Positions 55,182-64,000 are shown, counted from the stretch's first letter. The stretch is 64,000 bases of DNA from Burkholderia pseudomultivorans (GCF_001718415.1 NZ_CP013378.1:1054001-1118000), one strand, 5' to 3'. Numbers and translations: made by a program. The notes: generated from the letters alone by a model not told the origin.

Positions 55182-56207
55182 CTACGCCCGTCGTTTGCGA
55201 TACTCGGACGGGCTGACGCCATGTGATCGTCGGAAAGCGCGTCCGAATGCCGATTGCGAAACATAGCCGGTCTGATCCGCGATCTGGACGACGTGGAGAT
55301 TCGACGACGTCAGCAAGTATGCAGCGAGCCTCATTCTCAAATCCGTCAGGTACCGGATCGGCGTCATCCCGACCGCGTCCACAAAACGCTGACAGAACGT
55401 CGAGCGCGATTGGCCCGCCAGTCTGGCGAGTTCGGGCACCGTCCAGTCGTGCTTCGGATCGGCATGAAACTTCGACAACGCCAGATTGACGGCAGGATCT
55501 TTCAGGGCGGCCATCAAGCCTTTTTTCAGATCGGGCTCGCGGTGCAGGTAATGTCGTATCACCCAAACGAACAGCAGTTCGGCCGTCTTGGCCAACATGA
55601 TCTCGCTTCCCACTGACGGGCAGCGCAGCTCAAGTTCGATCGCCGCGATGGTGGTCGATATCCACGGGTTCGACGATGTTGTCGCGCCGTCATGCTCGCG
55701 CGCCCGGAGGTGCACTATCTCGGGGATGCCCGTCATCATCGCCGTGCCATGTAGTTCATCGAAACGAAGCATGGCCGTGATCACGCGGGCATCCGTCGCA
55801 TCCTGGTGACCGCGCGTGTCGGAATACACCTCGGGTTCTACCCGGTGTGGCCCGGTCGCCCTCACCGTCACAACGTCGTCCGGCAGCAACACGGTGTGGT
55901 CCTTTCGTCCATCGACCCGAAGCCGGGCAGCGCCCTGCTGGACCACATGAATGTACACGCCCGCTTTCTCGAAACGCAGCGGAAATTGCCGGTTGATATT
56001 CGTCGCCCCGACCACGCTGGCTCGCACGGTTGCACGGGCGTAGATTTCGGAAAAGACGTCTATCGCATGCGGCGTGGCCGCTTGAGCACTCCGCCCCTCC
56101 GCTCCCTGCTCTGGTGTTTCGGCATAAAGTTTGGCGTTTCGGTCGTAGATTTTCCACTTTCCTAAGCCAATAATCTGGTCGGCCGATGCAGCTTTGTCCA
56201 GTTGCAT
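55182..56207 (-). CDS. AraC-family regulator with cupin-6 sensor domain
   Basis: This protein (341 residues from ATG 56207) has an AraC-type N-terminal cupin domain (AIDVFSEIYARATVRASVVG, VYIHVVQQGAARLRVDG, LPDDVVTVRATGPHRVEP) and a C-terminal double HTH (VPELARLAGQSRSTFCQRFV, QIADQTGYVSQSAFGRAFRR). Such regulators usually control a neighbouring oxidoreductase or hydrolase; the divergent alpha/beta hydrolase gene starting 75 bp away is the likely target. The start is uncertain: the frame is open up to 56414 and other starts such as GTG 56234 are possible. Confidence 0.82.
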   Translation of the reverse strand: MQLDKAASADQIIGLGKWKIYDRNAKLYAETPEQGAEGRSAQAATPHAIDVFSEIYARATVRASVVGATNINRQFPLRFEKAGVYIHVVQQGAARLRVDGRKDHTVLLPDDVVTVRATGPHRVEPEVYSDTRGHQDATDARVITAMLRFDELHGTAMMTGIPEIVHLRAREHDGATTSSNPWISTTIAAIELELRCPSVGSEIMLAKTAELLFVWVIRHYLHREPDLKKGLMAALKDPAVNLALSKFHADPKHDWTVPELARLAGQSRSTFCQRFVDAVGMTPIRYLTDLRMRLAAYLLTSSNLHVVQIADQTGYVSQSAFGRAFRRSHGVSPSEYRKRRA

Positions 56208-56281
56208 GCCGACCAAGGCGATCCCCTTGCTCACGGGGCTCTTCTTCACATGAAATCGAGCATCACTAACGGAGCACGCAC

Positions 56282-56977
56282 ATGAGTACCAAACCTGCAA
56301 TTCTGCTCGTCCATGGATTTTGGGGAGGAGCCGCGCACTGGGGCAAAGTGATTGTAGAGTTGGCGCGCAAAGGGTATTCGGATCTCCACGCCGTCGAGTT
56401 GCCGCTGACATCACTGGCCGATGATGCCGAGCGCACGCGCAAGATGATTGCTCAAATTCAGGGCCCGGTGTTGCTCGTCGGGCACTCTTACGGCGGCGCC
56501 GTCATAACGCAAGCCGGCAATGCCGACAACGTGGTGGGCCTGGTCTATATTGCCGCCTTCGCTCCCGACTCGGGCGAAAGCCCCGGTGCGATCACACAGC
56601 AGCATTTGCCGGCTGCCGCAGCCAATCTCGCACCGGATAGTGACGGCTACTTGTGGATCAAGGCCGACAAGTACCACGAGAGCTTCTGCCAGGATCTGAG
56701 TGCGGACGAGGCGCTCGTGATGGCCGTGACGCAAAAGGCGCCGCTCGCCAGCACTTTCGCCGACAACATCGGCGAGCCCGCGTGGAAGCACAAGCCGTCG
56801 TGGTATCAGATTTCGAGCGAGGACCGGATGATCGCGCCTGTGAATCAGGAGCACATGTCGAGCCGGCTGGGTGCACGTAAAGTCATCACGCTTGCCACCG
56901 GTCATGCGTCGTTGGCATCGAAAGCGCCAGAGGTGGCCGATCTCATCGACGAAGCAGCAAGCACCACCGCCGCGTGA
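56282..56977 (+). CDS. Alpha/beta hydrolase
   Basis: This 231-residue protein has LLVHGFWGGAAHW (oxyanion loop), the nucleophile elbow VGHSYGGAVIT with catalytic Ser, and TGHASLAS near the C-terminus with the catalytic His. It resembles the small esterase group related to plant salicylate-binding and methylesterase proteins and to the enzymes often paired with AraC cupin-6 regulators. No signal peptide is visible. The physiological ester is unknown. It is divergent from the AraC gene and probably regulated by it. Confidence 0.9.
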   Translation: MSTKPAILLVHGFWGGAAHWGKVIVELARKGYSDLHAVELPLTSLADDAERTRKMIAQIQGPVLLVGHSYGGAVITQAGNADNVVGLVYIAAFAPDSGESPGAITQQHLPAAAANLAPDSDGYLWIKADKYHESFCQDLSADEALVMAVTQKAPLASTFADNIGEPAWKHKPSWYQISSEDRMIAPVNQEHMSSRLGARKVITLATGHASLASKAPEVADLIDEAASTTAA

Positions 56978-57178
56978 GGGCATATTCGCGACATAAAGGC
57001 ATAGCCGACATCTGGCGCGTCACATCGACGTGAACAGATGTCGGCGACGAATACCTTTCCGCAGCGCGGGAAGCGTTTCGCTGCCCGCCGAAAACCGGAT
57101 GCCGATGCGCGGCACGCGCTGAAGCCATGGTCTCGGCCTTTCGGCGGACTGCGGATCGGCGCGCAGCACCCCAGGAAC

Positions 57179-57430
57179 CTACTTCACATCCACCAACCTC
57201 GACTCCATCCCATCGACCTTCGCGAGCAGCGTCTCCCCCATTCTTCTGACATGTCCGGGCATATCCGGCATGGCCATCAGTTCCTCAAGCCGCCGCCGCC
57301 AATAACTCGGCCGACTCACCCTGACGGCCCCCGCCATCACGACCTCTCCCGCATCCGCATCGTTCTCCAGCATCGCGATCATTCTCTGGATATGAACAAT
57401 CTCGCGTTCGACATAGTCTCTCGTCAGCAT
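57179..57430 (-). CDS. Small hypothetical protein
   Basis: This 83-residue charged, mainly helical protein (MLTRDYVEREIVHIQRMIAM, then RRRLEELMAMPDMPGHVRRM) is not a family I recognise. AGGGGGCT lies about nine bases upstream of the ATG. There is no signal or membrane segment. The regular heptad-like spacing of Ile/Leu/Met suggests helix packing. It lies alone between the hydrolase and LuxR-type genes. Confidence 0.55.
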   Translation of the reverse strand: MLTRDYVEREIVHIQRMIAMLENDADAGEVVMAGAVRVSRPSYWRRRLEELMAMPDMPGHVRRMGETLLAKVDGMESRLVDVK

Positions 57431-57807
57431 TTTTTCACAGCCCCCTGGAATACGACATCCGACCTGCCGTCATCCACGCCATATCGGGCGCGCTGCACCG
57501 CATGACTGCGTGCGTCGATCGCCCACGATATCGGCGTGGTGTGTCGGAACGTCGTTCGTCTTGTTTGACTCCGCGCTATCGCCGGCGCCCCGACGACATT
57601 CCCCATATCATCGGATCAATGCACGCCCACCACGACAGAGTCACCCCGCTATTCTGTTGCCGATCCTAACCATTCCGCCCCGCACCGGCATCCCCAAAAC
57701 TGGGGGCGCTTGCTAGAATCGACCGCACGGCATCCGCACCGGACACCGGCGCAAATGCGATGCCACGGCGCACGACACGCACGCCGCGCGACAACGGGGG
57801 AACGGAG
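57431..57807. other. 377-bp intergenic region upstream of the LuxR-type gene
   Basis: No gene is visible. A short hairpin CCCC-AAAACT-GGGG (57692-57705) is followed by TAGAAT near 57713, a possible -10 element for the LuxR-type gene. The left part holds the presumed promoter of the small minus-strand gene. Confidence 0.4.
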
Positions 57808-58911
57808 ATGTCCAGGGCAAGATCGGCCGACGCATCCATCGCGGCGCTCTATGCGGCCGCCATCGACCCGGAACAGTGGGACGCCGCCCTCAACGCGCTG
57901 ACGGTGCTCGCCGATGCGCGCGCCGCCAACTGCTTCGTGCACGACGCCGGCACCGGCAGCTTCCTCGAATACCGCTTCACCGGCTACGGCGCCGGCTGGG
58001 CCGACGCGTACGCAAGCCACTATCACGGCCTCGATCTCGCGCGCGACGTCCTGATGCGGGAACCGCCCGGCCACATGTACCCGATGCATCGCTTCCTGCC
58101 CGACCGCGTCGTCGCGCGCAGCGAGTACTACCAGGACTTCTATATCCGCGAAGGGCTTCGCTATTCGTGCGGCGGCATGCAGCTCGACGGCGATCGCCGG
58201 CTGATCCTCGCCGTGCATCGGCCGGTCAATCACCGGCCGTACGATCCCGCGACGATCCGCGAACTGCAGCGCGTGCTCGATCATCTGCCGAACGTGTTTC
58301 GCGTCCGGCAAACCGTCGCGCACGCGCAAAGCCGCGCGTCGACGATGGCCGCGGCACTCGATGCACTGCCGCGCGCGGTGATCGTCGTCGACGACACGTT
58401 GCGCGTGCGCTACCTGAATCCCGCCGCGATCGCGGCGCTCGAGCATTCGACCGACATCCGCGTGCAGGCCGACCGGCTGGTGGTGTGGGCATCGCAAATC
58501 GCACCGCAGCTCGGGCAGCGCGTCAAGGACGCCTGCGCGCCGCGGCCGCTCGTCGATCCGCGGCCGCTGTACGCGCTCGACCGCGAGCAGCGTCCCGCAC
58601 TCGAAATCCACGTCGTGCCGCTGAAGCCGCAACTGACCGTCCACCTCGATCGCGACACGCGGCCGCTCGCGATGCTGCTGCTGCGCCGCCCGTTTCAACG
58701 CGTCGCGCGATCGAATGCGGAGCAGCGTCCGTTCACGCTCACGCGCGCGGAAATGGCCGTCGCGACCGGACTCGCGAGCGGTCTCACACCCGCCGAATAC
58801 GCGCAATGCAGCGGCGTGCGCATCAGCACGGTGCGCAGCCAGATCAAGTCGATCTTTGCGAAGACGGGCGTCAGGCGCCTCGCCGAGCTCGTCGCGCTGT
58901 TCGGCGACTGA
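57808..58911 (+). CDS. LuxR-family regulator with PAS-like sensor
   Basis: This protein (367 residues from ATG 57808) has a helical N-terminal region, a PAS-like segment in the middle (ALDALPRAVIVVDDTLRVRY) and a C-terminal LuxR HTH (about 310-365, FTLTRAEMAVATGLASGLTP and VRISTVRSQIKSIFAKTG). It has no receiver or autoinducer domain. The layout is common in Burkholderia and Pseudomonas stand-alone regulators. The start at 57808 follows CGGAG very closely; an in-frame ATG at 57760 is the alternative. Target genes are not evident. Confidence 0.85.
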   Translation: MSRARSADASIAALYAAAIDPEQWDAALNALTVLADARAANCFVHDAGTGSFLEYRFTGYGAGWADAYASHYHGLDLARDVLMREPPGHMYPMHRFLPDRVVARSEYYQDFYIREGLRYSCGGMQLDGDRRLILAVHRPVNHRPYDPATIRELQRVLDHLPNVFRVRQTVAHAQSRASTMAAALDALPRAVIVVDDTLRVRYLNPAAIAALEHSTDIRVQADRLVVWASQIAPQLGQRVKDACAPRPLVDPRPLYALDREQRPALEIHVVPLKPQLTVHLDRDTRPLAMLLLRRPFQRVARSNAEQRPFTLTRAEMAVATGLASGLTPAEYAQCSGVRISTVRSQIKSIFAKTGVRRLAELVALFGD

Positions 58912-58920
58912 CGGCAGCGC

Positions 58921-59631
58921 TCAGCCGCGCCGGCCGCGCCTGCTGCCGGCGCCGGTGCGCGCGGGCGGTTCGCCGGCGCTCATGCGGTCGAGCTGCCGGA
59001 CAATCTCCGCGCGCAGTTCGGCCGACATCTGCACGCTGTCGAGCAGTTCCGAAATCCACAGGCCGTCGGCCGCGAGCCGGCAGATCATCAGCGTCGCCGC
59101 CCGTTCGAGCGGCACCGGATCGGCGCGGGTCCACTCGCGCATCGGCACCGACCAGCGCGCGCGCGTGTCCTGCTCGGTAATCATCGACGCGACCAGCACG
59201 CGCAGCACGTCGGTGCTGGCGGCCGGATGCGCGGTATCGAGCACCGTGTGCACGTACGCGCGCGCCGCCGCGCCGTCGCCGTGCGGATCCGCGGCGGCGC
59301 GCACCGCCATCTGCGTGGCGAAGCGCTCGGTCGCCTGGCCGAACAATGCATCCAGCAGCCCCTGCTTGTTCGCAAAGTGATACTGCAGCGCGCCCTTCGT
59401 CACGCCGGCGCGTTCGGCGACGGCATCGAGCGTCAGCGCGGCCACGCCCTGATGCGTCGCGATGTCCGATGCGGCCGCGAGCAACTGCGCGCGCACCTGC
59501 TCCGGCGCCTTCTTGCGCCGCACGCCGGCCGAGGCCGGCGGCAAGGGTTCGGTGGCCGGCGCGCCGGCGCGCACGGCCGGTTCCTGGGGCGCGGCCATGT
59601 CGCGCGGCGCGGGGTCGAGGCGTTTTTTCAT
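58921..59631 (-). CDS. TetR-family transcriptional regulator
   Basis: This 236-residue protein has a disordered, Pro/Ala-rich N-terminus of about 38 residues, then a TetR HTH (VRAQLLAAASDIATHQ, LTLDAVAERAGVTKGALQYH, FANKQGLLDALF) and a helical ligand domain. It is divergent from squalene-hopene cyclase with only 52 bp between start codons and a candidate operator in the gap, so it most likely represses that gene and itself. The start at 59631 (MKKRLDPAPRD) follows a weak ribosome site. The ligand is unknown. Confidence 0.88.
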   Translation of the reverse strand: MKKRLDPAPRDMAAPQEPAVRAGAPATEPLPPASAGVRRKKAPEQVRAQLLAAASDIATHQGVAALTLDAVAERAGVTKGALQYHFANKQGLLDALFGQATERFATQMAVRAAADPHGDGAAARAYVHTVLDTAHPAASTDVLRVLVASMITEQDTRARWSVPMREWTRADPVPLERAATLMICRLAADGLWISELLDSVQMSAELRAEIVRQLDRMSAGEPPARTGAGSRRGRRG

Positions 59632-59662
59632 AGCGCGGATCTTAGCATCCGCGGTCTCGATA

Positions 59663-59686
59663 TAAACATTCCGTCTGGATGGTATG
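59663..59686. promoter_or_regulatory. Candidate TetR operator at the shc promoter
   Basis: TAAACATTCCGTCTGGATGGTA is an imperfect inverted repeat with centre GTCT (ACATTCC against GGATGGT), the form typical of TetR/AcrR operators. It covers the gap between the divergent TetR gene and shc and ends at the shc start codon, so binding would block both promoters. Confidence 0.45.
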
Positions 59687-61729
59687 ATTCGCCGCATGAA
59701 TCCATCCACGCCCTTCTCCCGGTCCGCGCTCGATGCGGCCGTCGCGCGCGGCCGCGACGCGCTCGCGCGGTTGCAGCAGCCCGACGGCAGCTGGTGTTTC
59801 GAACTCGAATCCGACGCGACGATCACCGCCGAATACATCCTGATGATGCATTTCATGGACAGGATCGACGACGCGCGCCAGGAGAAGATGGCCCGCTACC
59901 TGCGCGCGATCCAGCGGCTCGACACGCATGGCGGGTGGGACTTGTACGTCGACGGCGCGCCGGACGTGTCGTGCAGCGTGAAAGCCTATTTCGCGCTGAA
60001 GGCGGCCGGCGATGACGAGCATGCGCCGCACATGGTGCGCGCGCGCGAAGCGATCCTGAAACTGGGCGGCGCCGCGCGCTCGAACGTGTTCACGCGGATC
60101 CTGCTGGCCACCTTCGGACAGGTGCCGTGGCGCGCGACGCCGTTCATGCCGATCGAGTTCGTGCTGTTCCCGAAGTGGGTGCCGATCTCGATGTACAAGG
60201 TCGCGTACTGGGCGCGCACGACGATGGTGCCGCTGCTCGCGCTGTGCTCGCTGAAGGCGCGCGCACGCAATCCGCGCAACATCACGATCCGCGAGCTGTT
60301 CGTCACGCCGCCGGACGACGAACGCCACTACTTCCCGCCCGCGCGCGGGATGCGCCGCGCGTTCCTGATGCTCGACCGCGCGGTCCGCCATCTCGAACCG
60401 CTGCTGCCGAAGCGCCTGCGGCAGCGCGCGATCCGTCACGCCGAAGCGTGGTGCGCGGAGCGCATGAACGGCGAGGACGGGCTCGGCGGCATCTTCCCGC
60501 CGATCGTCTACGCCAACCAGATGATGCAGGTGCTCGGCTACCCGGACGATCATCCACTGCGGCGCGACTGCGACAGCGCGCTGGAGAAACTGCTGGTCAC
60601 GCGCCCCGACGGCAGCGTGTACTGCCAGCCGTGCCTGTCGCCGGTATGGGATACCGCGTGGAGCACGATGGCGCTCGAGCAGGCGCGCGGCGTGGCCGCG
60701 CCCGAATCGGGCGAGAACGCCGAGGCCGCGCAGGCGCTCGACGCGCGCATCGCGCGCGCCTACGACTGGCTCGCACAACGCCAGGTCGACGACCTGCGCG
60801 GCGACTGGATCGAGAACGCGCACCCCGATACACAGCCGGGCGGCTGGGCCTTCCAGTATGCGAACCCGTACTACCCCGACATCGACGACAGCGCGGTCGT
60901 CACCGCGATGCTCGACCGTCGCGGCCGCACGCATCGCAATGCCGACGGCTCGCATCCGTATGCGCAGCGCGTGGCGCGCGCGCTCGACTGGATGCGCGGG
61001 CTGCAGTCGCGCAACGGCGGTTTCGCGGCATTCGATGCGGACTGCGACCGCCTGTACCTGAACGCGATTCCGTTCGCCGATCACGGCGCGCTGCTCGACC
61101 CGCCGACCGAGGACGTATCGGGCCGCGTGCTGCTGTGCTTCGGCGTGACGAAGCGCGCGGACGACCGCGCGGCGCTCGCGCGCTGCATCGACTACGTGAA
61201 GCGCACGCAGCAAGCGGACGGCAGCTGGTGGGGCCGCTGGGGCACGAACTACATCTACGGCACGTGGAGCGTGCTGGCCGGCCTCGCGCTCGCCGGCGAA
61301 GACCCGTCGCAGCCGTACATCGCACGCGCGCTCGCGTGGTTGCGCGCGCGCCAGCATGCGGACGGCGGCTGGGGCGAGACGAACGACAGCTATCTGGATC
61401 CGCGGCTCGCCGGCACCAACGGCGGCGAGAGCACGTCGAACTGCACTGCATGGGCGCTGCTCGCGCAGATGGCGTTCGGCGACTGCGAGTCGGATTCCGT
61501 GCGGCGCGGCATCGCGTATCTGCTGTCGGTGCAGCAGGACGACGGCTTCTGGTGGCACCGCTCGCACAACGCGCCGGGTTTTCCGCGCATCTACTACCTC
61601 AAGTATCACGGCTACACCGCGTACTTCCCGCTGTGGGCGCTGGCGCGGTATCGGCGGCTGGCCGGTGCGGCGGCATCATCGGGCAGCAGCGCGCCGTCGG
61701 CCGGCAAGACGCTTCCCGCCGTCGCATAA
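59684..61729 (+). CDS. shc: Squalene-hopene cyclase
   Basis: This 681-residue protein has the catalytic DxDD motif as Asp399-Ile-Asp401-Asp402 (YPDIDDSAVV) and several QW repeats (LQQPDGSWCFELE, TQQADGSWWGRWG, ARQHADGGWGETN, VQQDDGFWWHRSH). It cyclises squalene to hopene at the inner membrane, the first step of hopanoid synthesis, which supports membrane stability and polymyxin tolerance in Burkholderia. No other hopanoid gene is in the window, so this is a stand-alone copy. A second ATG at 59696 is an equally possible start. A strong terminator follows. Confidence 0.95.
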   Translation: MIRRMNPSTPFSRSALDAAVARGRDALARLQQPDGSWCFELESDATITAEYILMMHFMDRIDDARQEKMARYLRAIQRLDTHGGWDLYVDGAPDVSCSVKAYFALKAAGDDEHAPHMVRAREAILKLGGAARSNVFTRILLATFGQVPWRATPFMPIEFVLFPKWVPISMYKVAYWARTTMVPLLALCSLKARARNPRNITIRELFVTPPDDERHYFPPARGMRRAFLMLDRAVRHLEPLLPKRLRQRAIRHAEAWCAERMNGEDGLGGIFPPIVYANQMMQVLGYPDDHPLRRDCDSALEKLLVTRPDGSVYCQPCLSPVWDTAWSTMALEQARGVAAPESGENAEAAQALDARIARAYDWLAQRQVDDLRGDWIENAHPDTQPGGWAFQYANPYYPDIDDSAVVTAMLDRRGRTHRNADGSHPYAQRVARALDWMRGLQSRNGGFAAFDADCDRLYLNAIPFADHGALLDPPTEDVSGRVLLCFGVTKRADDRAALARCIDYVKRTQQADGSWWGRWGTNYIYGTWSVLAGLALAGEDPSQPYIARALAWLRARQHADGGWGETNDSYLDPRLAGTNGGESTSNCTAWALLAQMAFGDCESDSVRRGIAYLLSVQQDDGFWWHRSHNAPGFPRIYYLKYHGYTAYFPLWALARYRRLAGAAASSGSSAPSAGKTLPAVA

Positions 61730-61738
61730 GCCAACAGG

Positions 61739-61787
61739 CCTCGGGCGGCAGCTCGCGTTCGAGCGCGCTGCCGCCCGAGGTCTTTTT
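61739..61787 (+). terminator. Intrinsic terminator of shc
   Basis: A perfect 14-bp stem (CCTCGGGCGGCAGC at 61739-61752 with its complement at 61767-61780) encloses a 14-base loop and is followed by TCTTTTT. It lies 10 bp after the shc stop codon and just before the end of the convergent ankyrin gene. Confidence 0.88.
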
Positions 61788-61791
61788 CCCG

Positions 61792-62454
61792 TCACACGAA
61801 TCCCTCGTCGACCAGCGTGCAGCCGTCGGCCGTGATCTCGTGGCGCTGGCCCGAGCCTGCCACGACGCGACACCAGCTCGTGGAGACGAGCATCGCCGCC
61901 TCGCCTTCCGCACGAAGCGCGTAACGAAACCCGCCGTACATGCCCGGCACCGCGAACCATACCGGGCCCGCCTGCGCGTCGAGTTCGAGCAGCGGCTCCA
62001 GTTCGGGCAAGCGCAGCGCATCGACGCGCAGGTGTGCGATGCGGCCGACGATCATCTGGTGGAAATGGCGCTGGATGTTCGCCAGCGTATCGTCCGGCAC
62101 GAACCGCACCGGCTGCGGCGTCAGCCATTCGACGAGCGACCGGTGGCCGCGCGTCAGCGCGATATCGACCGGGCGCTCGCGCTGCGCATTGCGCAGCATG
62201 CGCCACGCGCCGGCGCGCAGCAGCCCGGCGACGACGTCCGGCGGCGCACCGCCGTATGCAGCCTGATGCAGCGGCGCATACAGCGATGTCCCGCCGGGAC
62301 GCGTCGCGTTGACGAGCGACGCCTGACGCGCGACGATCTCCAGCACCGTCGCCCAGTCGCCGTTGCGGCCGGCGTCCGCCAGCGCGTGTCGGGTGTCGGC
62401 AAGCGCGTCGCCGAACGCGTCGGCGCCGATGATTCCGTCCCATACGATGGTCAA
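61792..62454 (-). CDS. Ankyrin-repeat protein
   Basis: This protein (220 residues from a TTG start) has two or three ankyrin-like repeats in its first half (DWATVLEIVARQASLVNATR, YAPLHQAAYGGAPPDVVAGL, RNAQRERPVDIALTRGHRSL) and a C-terminal region of unknown type (GPVWFAVPGMYGGFRYAL). The ankyrin part suggests protein binding. TTG at 62454 is preferred because GGAGAC lies just upstream; an ATG at 62499 would add 15 residues without a good ribosome site. It is convergent with shc and has no signal peptide. Confidence 0.78.
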   Translation of the reverse strand: MTIVWDGIIGADAFGDALADTRHALADAGRNGDWATVLEIVARQASLVNATRPGGTSLYAPLHQAAYGGAPPDVVAGLLRAGAWRMLRNAQRERPVDIALTRGHRSLVEWLTPQPVRFVPDDTLANIQRHFHQMIVGRIAHLRVDALRLPELEPLLELDAQAGPVWFAVPGMYGGFRYALRAEGEAAMLVSTSWCRVVAGSGQRHEITADGCTLVDEGFV

Positions 62455-62631
62455 TCGAGTCTCCGTGTCGAGCGGCGGCCGACGATCGTGCCGCCGCATG
62501 GTGCACCCATCATAAACGGCAGGACATGCGATGCCGGTATTTCGTCAGGCAGAACACAACGAGCGATACGGGCCTCGGCCCTTCGCGGAGCGGGCCGGCC
62601 GCATCCTTTGACCCGCCCGACGACGGAAACG

Positions 62632-63801
62632 TCAGCGCCCGTCGACGAGCGACGCGAGGATCCGGTAAGCGGCCTCGACGCGCGCATCGTTCGGGAAGCT
62701 GCGGTTTGCGAGCATCACGATGCCGACCCGCTTCGCCGGAATGAAGGCGACGTACGTGCTGAAACCGTTGGTCGATCCTGTCTTGTTGATCCAGACATCC
62801 TGTCGCGGCGGCTGCGGCGGCTTCAGTTCGCTCGCCGGCGTCGCGTCGACGATCATCTTCATGCCGTTGCCTTCGAGCAGCGTCGGCAGCGCGACCGGAT
62901 ACGGATACTGTTCCCAGATCAGGTCCTGCGTCAGCGGCGCCGCGCGCACGTAGCCCGCGTGCGTGCGCTCGATCGCGCGCCGCAGTTGCGGCGGCGTATC
63001 GGCCCGCCCCAGGTTCGCCTGCACGAAGCGCAGCAGATCGGCGGCGGTGGTCCTGACGCCGTATGCCTCGCGCCACAGCGCGCCGCCCGTCATCCGCACC
63101 GGCTTGCCGTCCTTCGCGTAGCCCTGCGCATAGTCGGCCATCCGCGCATCGGGCAGGTCGACGTACGTATGCGTCATGCCGAGCGGCGCGAACAGCCGCT
63201 GCGTCATCAGCGTCGAAAAATCGCCGCCCGCCGCCTTCGCGGTGATCCAGCCGAGCATGCCGACGCTCACGTTCGAATACGTGCGGCGCGTGCCCGGCGC
63301 GTACGCCGGTTGCCACGCATCGAGATACCGCATCAGCCCGGCCTCGTCGCGGATCGTGTCCGGCACCTGCAACGGCAGGCCGCCGGCCGTGTGCGTGCCG
63401 AGCTCGACCAGCGTCACGCGACCGAACGGCCGGCGCCGCAACGCCGGCACATAGCGGCTCACCGGATCCGTCAACGACAGTTCGCCGCGCTCCTGCGCAT
63501 CGGCTGCGAGCGTCGCGGTCAGCGTCTTGCTGACCGAGCCGATTTCGAACAGCGTATCGGCGGCGACGGGCTGGCCGGTCTGCGTCGACATCACGCCGTA
63601 ATCGAATACATGGGGCCGACCGTCGGCGATCACGCCGATCGCCATGCCAGGTATCTCGTACTGCTTCATCAGCGGCGCAACGGTCCGGTCCACGGCCTGC
63701 CGGACGTCGTCCGGCGTGAAGGCAGCCGCCCGGCCGGCCGTCGCGGCAGCGCAGCCGGCGACGAGCAGCGTCGCGACGAAGCGGGTGACGTTGAATCGCA
63801 T
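62632..63801 (-). CDS. ampC: Class C beta-lactamase (AmpC family)
   Basis: This 389-residue protein has a signal peptide (MRFNVTRFVATLLVAGCAAA, cleavage near AAA-FTP) and all three active-site elements: Ser89-Val-Ser-Lys92, Tyr175-Ser-Asn177 and Lys340-Thr-Gly342. Length fits chromosomal AmpC enzymes, which hydrolyse cephalosporins in the periplasm. AGGAA precedes the ATG. The usual divergent ampR gene is not seen in the 199 bp available to the window edge. A related serine carboxypeptidase or esterase role cannot be fully excluded from motifs alone. Confidence 0.9.
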   Translation of the reverse strand: MRFNVTRFVATLLVAGCAAATAGRAAAFTPDDVRQAVDRTVAPLMKQYEIPGMAIGVIADGRPHVFDYGVMSTQTGQPVAADTLFEIGSVSKTLTATLAADAQERGELSLTDPVSRYVPALRRRPFGRVTLVELGTHTAGGLPLQVPDTIRDEAGLMRYLDAWQPAYAPGTRRTYSNVSVGMLGWITAKAAGGDFSTLMTQRLFAPLGMTHTYVDLPDARMADYAQGYAKDGKPVRMTGGALWREAYGVRTTAADLLRFVQANLGRADTPPQLRRAIERTHAGYVRAAPLTQDLIWEQYPYPVALPTLLEGNGMKMIVDATPASELKPPQPPRQDVWINKTGSTNGFSTYVAFIPAKRVGIVMLANRSFPNDARVEAAYRILASLVDGR

Positions 63802-64000
63802 GTTTCCTGTTCCTTCGATGAGGGTTGACGTGGTTTGAATGAACGACGGCATGCGCATCGCACATGGGAAAGCGCGCACTCTGCCGAAGCAGGACTATCC
63901 GCTGTCGGCCGCACGCGAACAATCGACGATATTTTTCGCCGGCCGAAAGAAAAACTTATGGATCGAAGTGTCGGCGCACACCGCCCCTCCCAACCCGATC

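Noticed and set aside
63958..64000. Possible gene start (ATG 63958, plus strand) divergent from ampC, as expected for ampR
   Set aside because: The 14 readable codons do not resemble a LysR N-terminus and the ribosome site is poor; too short to support.

Overview
The window is GC-rich, densely packed DNA that reads as a secondary replicon (catabolic and accessory gene content) of a Burkholderia, probably of the cepacia complex. This is inferred from codon use, the trimeric porin, the close match of a cyclohexanecarboxylate gene set to the known badHI/aliAB genes, a squalene-hopene cyclase and a class C beta-lactamase. I see no rRNA, tRNA, CRISPR array or insertion sequence. Almost every gene is intact; only the gene cut by the left edge is partial.

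Left part (1-9.8 kb): a betaine or amino-acid catabolic cluster. It has a LysR regulator, a histidine-ammonia-lyase-fold enzyme that lacks the Ala-Ser-Gly triad forming the MIO cofactor (best fit: ergothionase, which releases trimethylamine from ergothioneine), a Rieske oxygenase with its reductase, a polar amino-acid ABC transporter split between two divergent operons, and a GlxA-type regulator. Three intergenic regions carry a similar TTTAG-N5-CTAAA element, a plausible LysR operator. Next come a formaldehyde detoxification operon (frmA-fghA-VOC protein, 9.8-12.2 kb) and a badR/badHI/aliBA cyclohexanecarboxylate cluster (12.4-17.6 kb).

Middle (19.8-44.2 kb): a large, apparently undescribed catabolic region. 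It has three KstD/fumarate-reductase-like flavoproteins, two NIPSNAP proteins, two aromatic-acid-type MFS carriers, two SDRs, an NAD epimerase-like protein, a Gfo/Idh dehydrogenase, a TIM-barrel isomerase-like protein, an AroE-like dehydrogenase, an aldo/keto reductase, a porin, and a Liv-type ABC importer whose second permease and both ATPases are fused in one 853-residue protein. An IclR regulator and an AraC regulator flank it. Five copies of an IclR-family box (consensus TGGAA-N5-TTCCA) lie upstream of the IclR gene and three other promoter regions, which suggests one regulon. The enzyme mix suggests stepwise oxidation of a carbocyclic acid; the substrate is unknown.

Right part (44.4-64 kb): a nitrate-sensor/ANTAR antiterminator sits just upstream of a formate/nitrite transporter, and a strong intrinsic terminator lies in the leader between them, so transcription attenuation is likely. 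Then follow a ProP-like carrier, a PHB-depolymerase-type esterase, a TRAP transporter with a 13-bp inverted repeat upstream, a less GC-rich patch of small or poorly known genes (53.8-57.4 kb), a LuxR-type regulator, a TetR regulator divergent from squalene-hopene cyclase, an ankyrin-repeat protein and an AmpC-type beta-lactamase.
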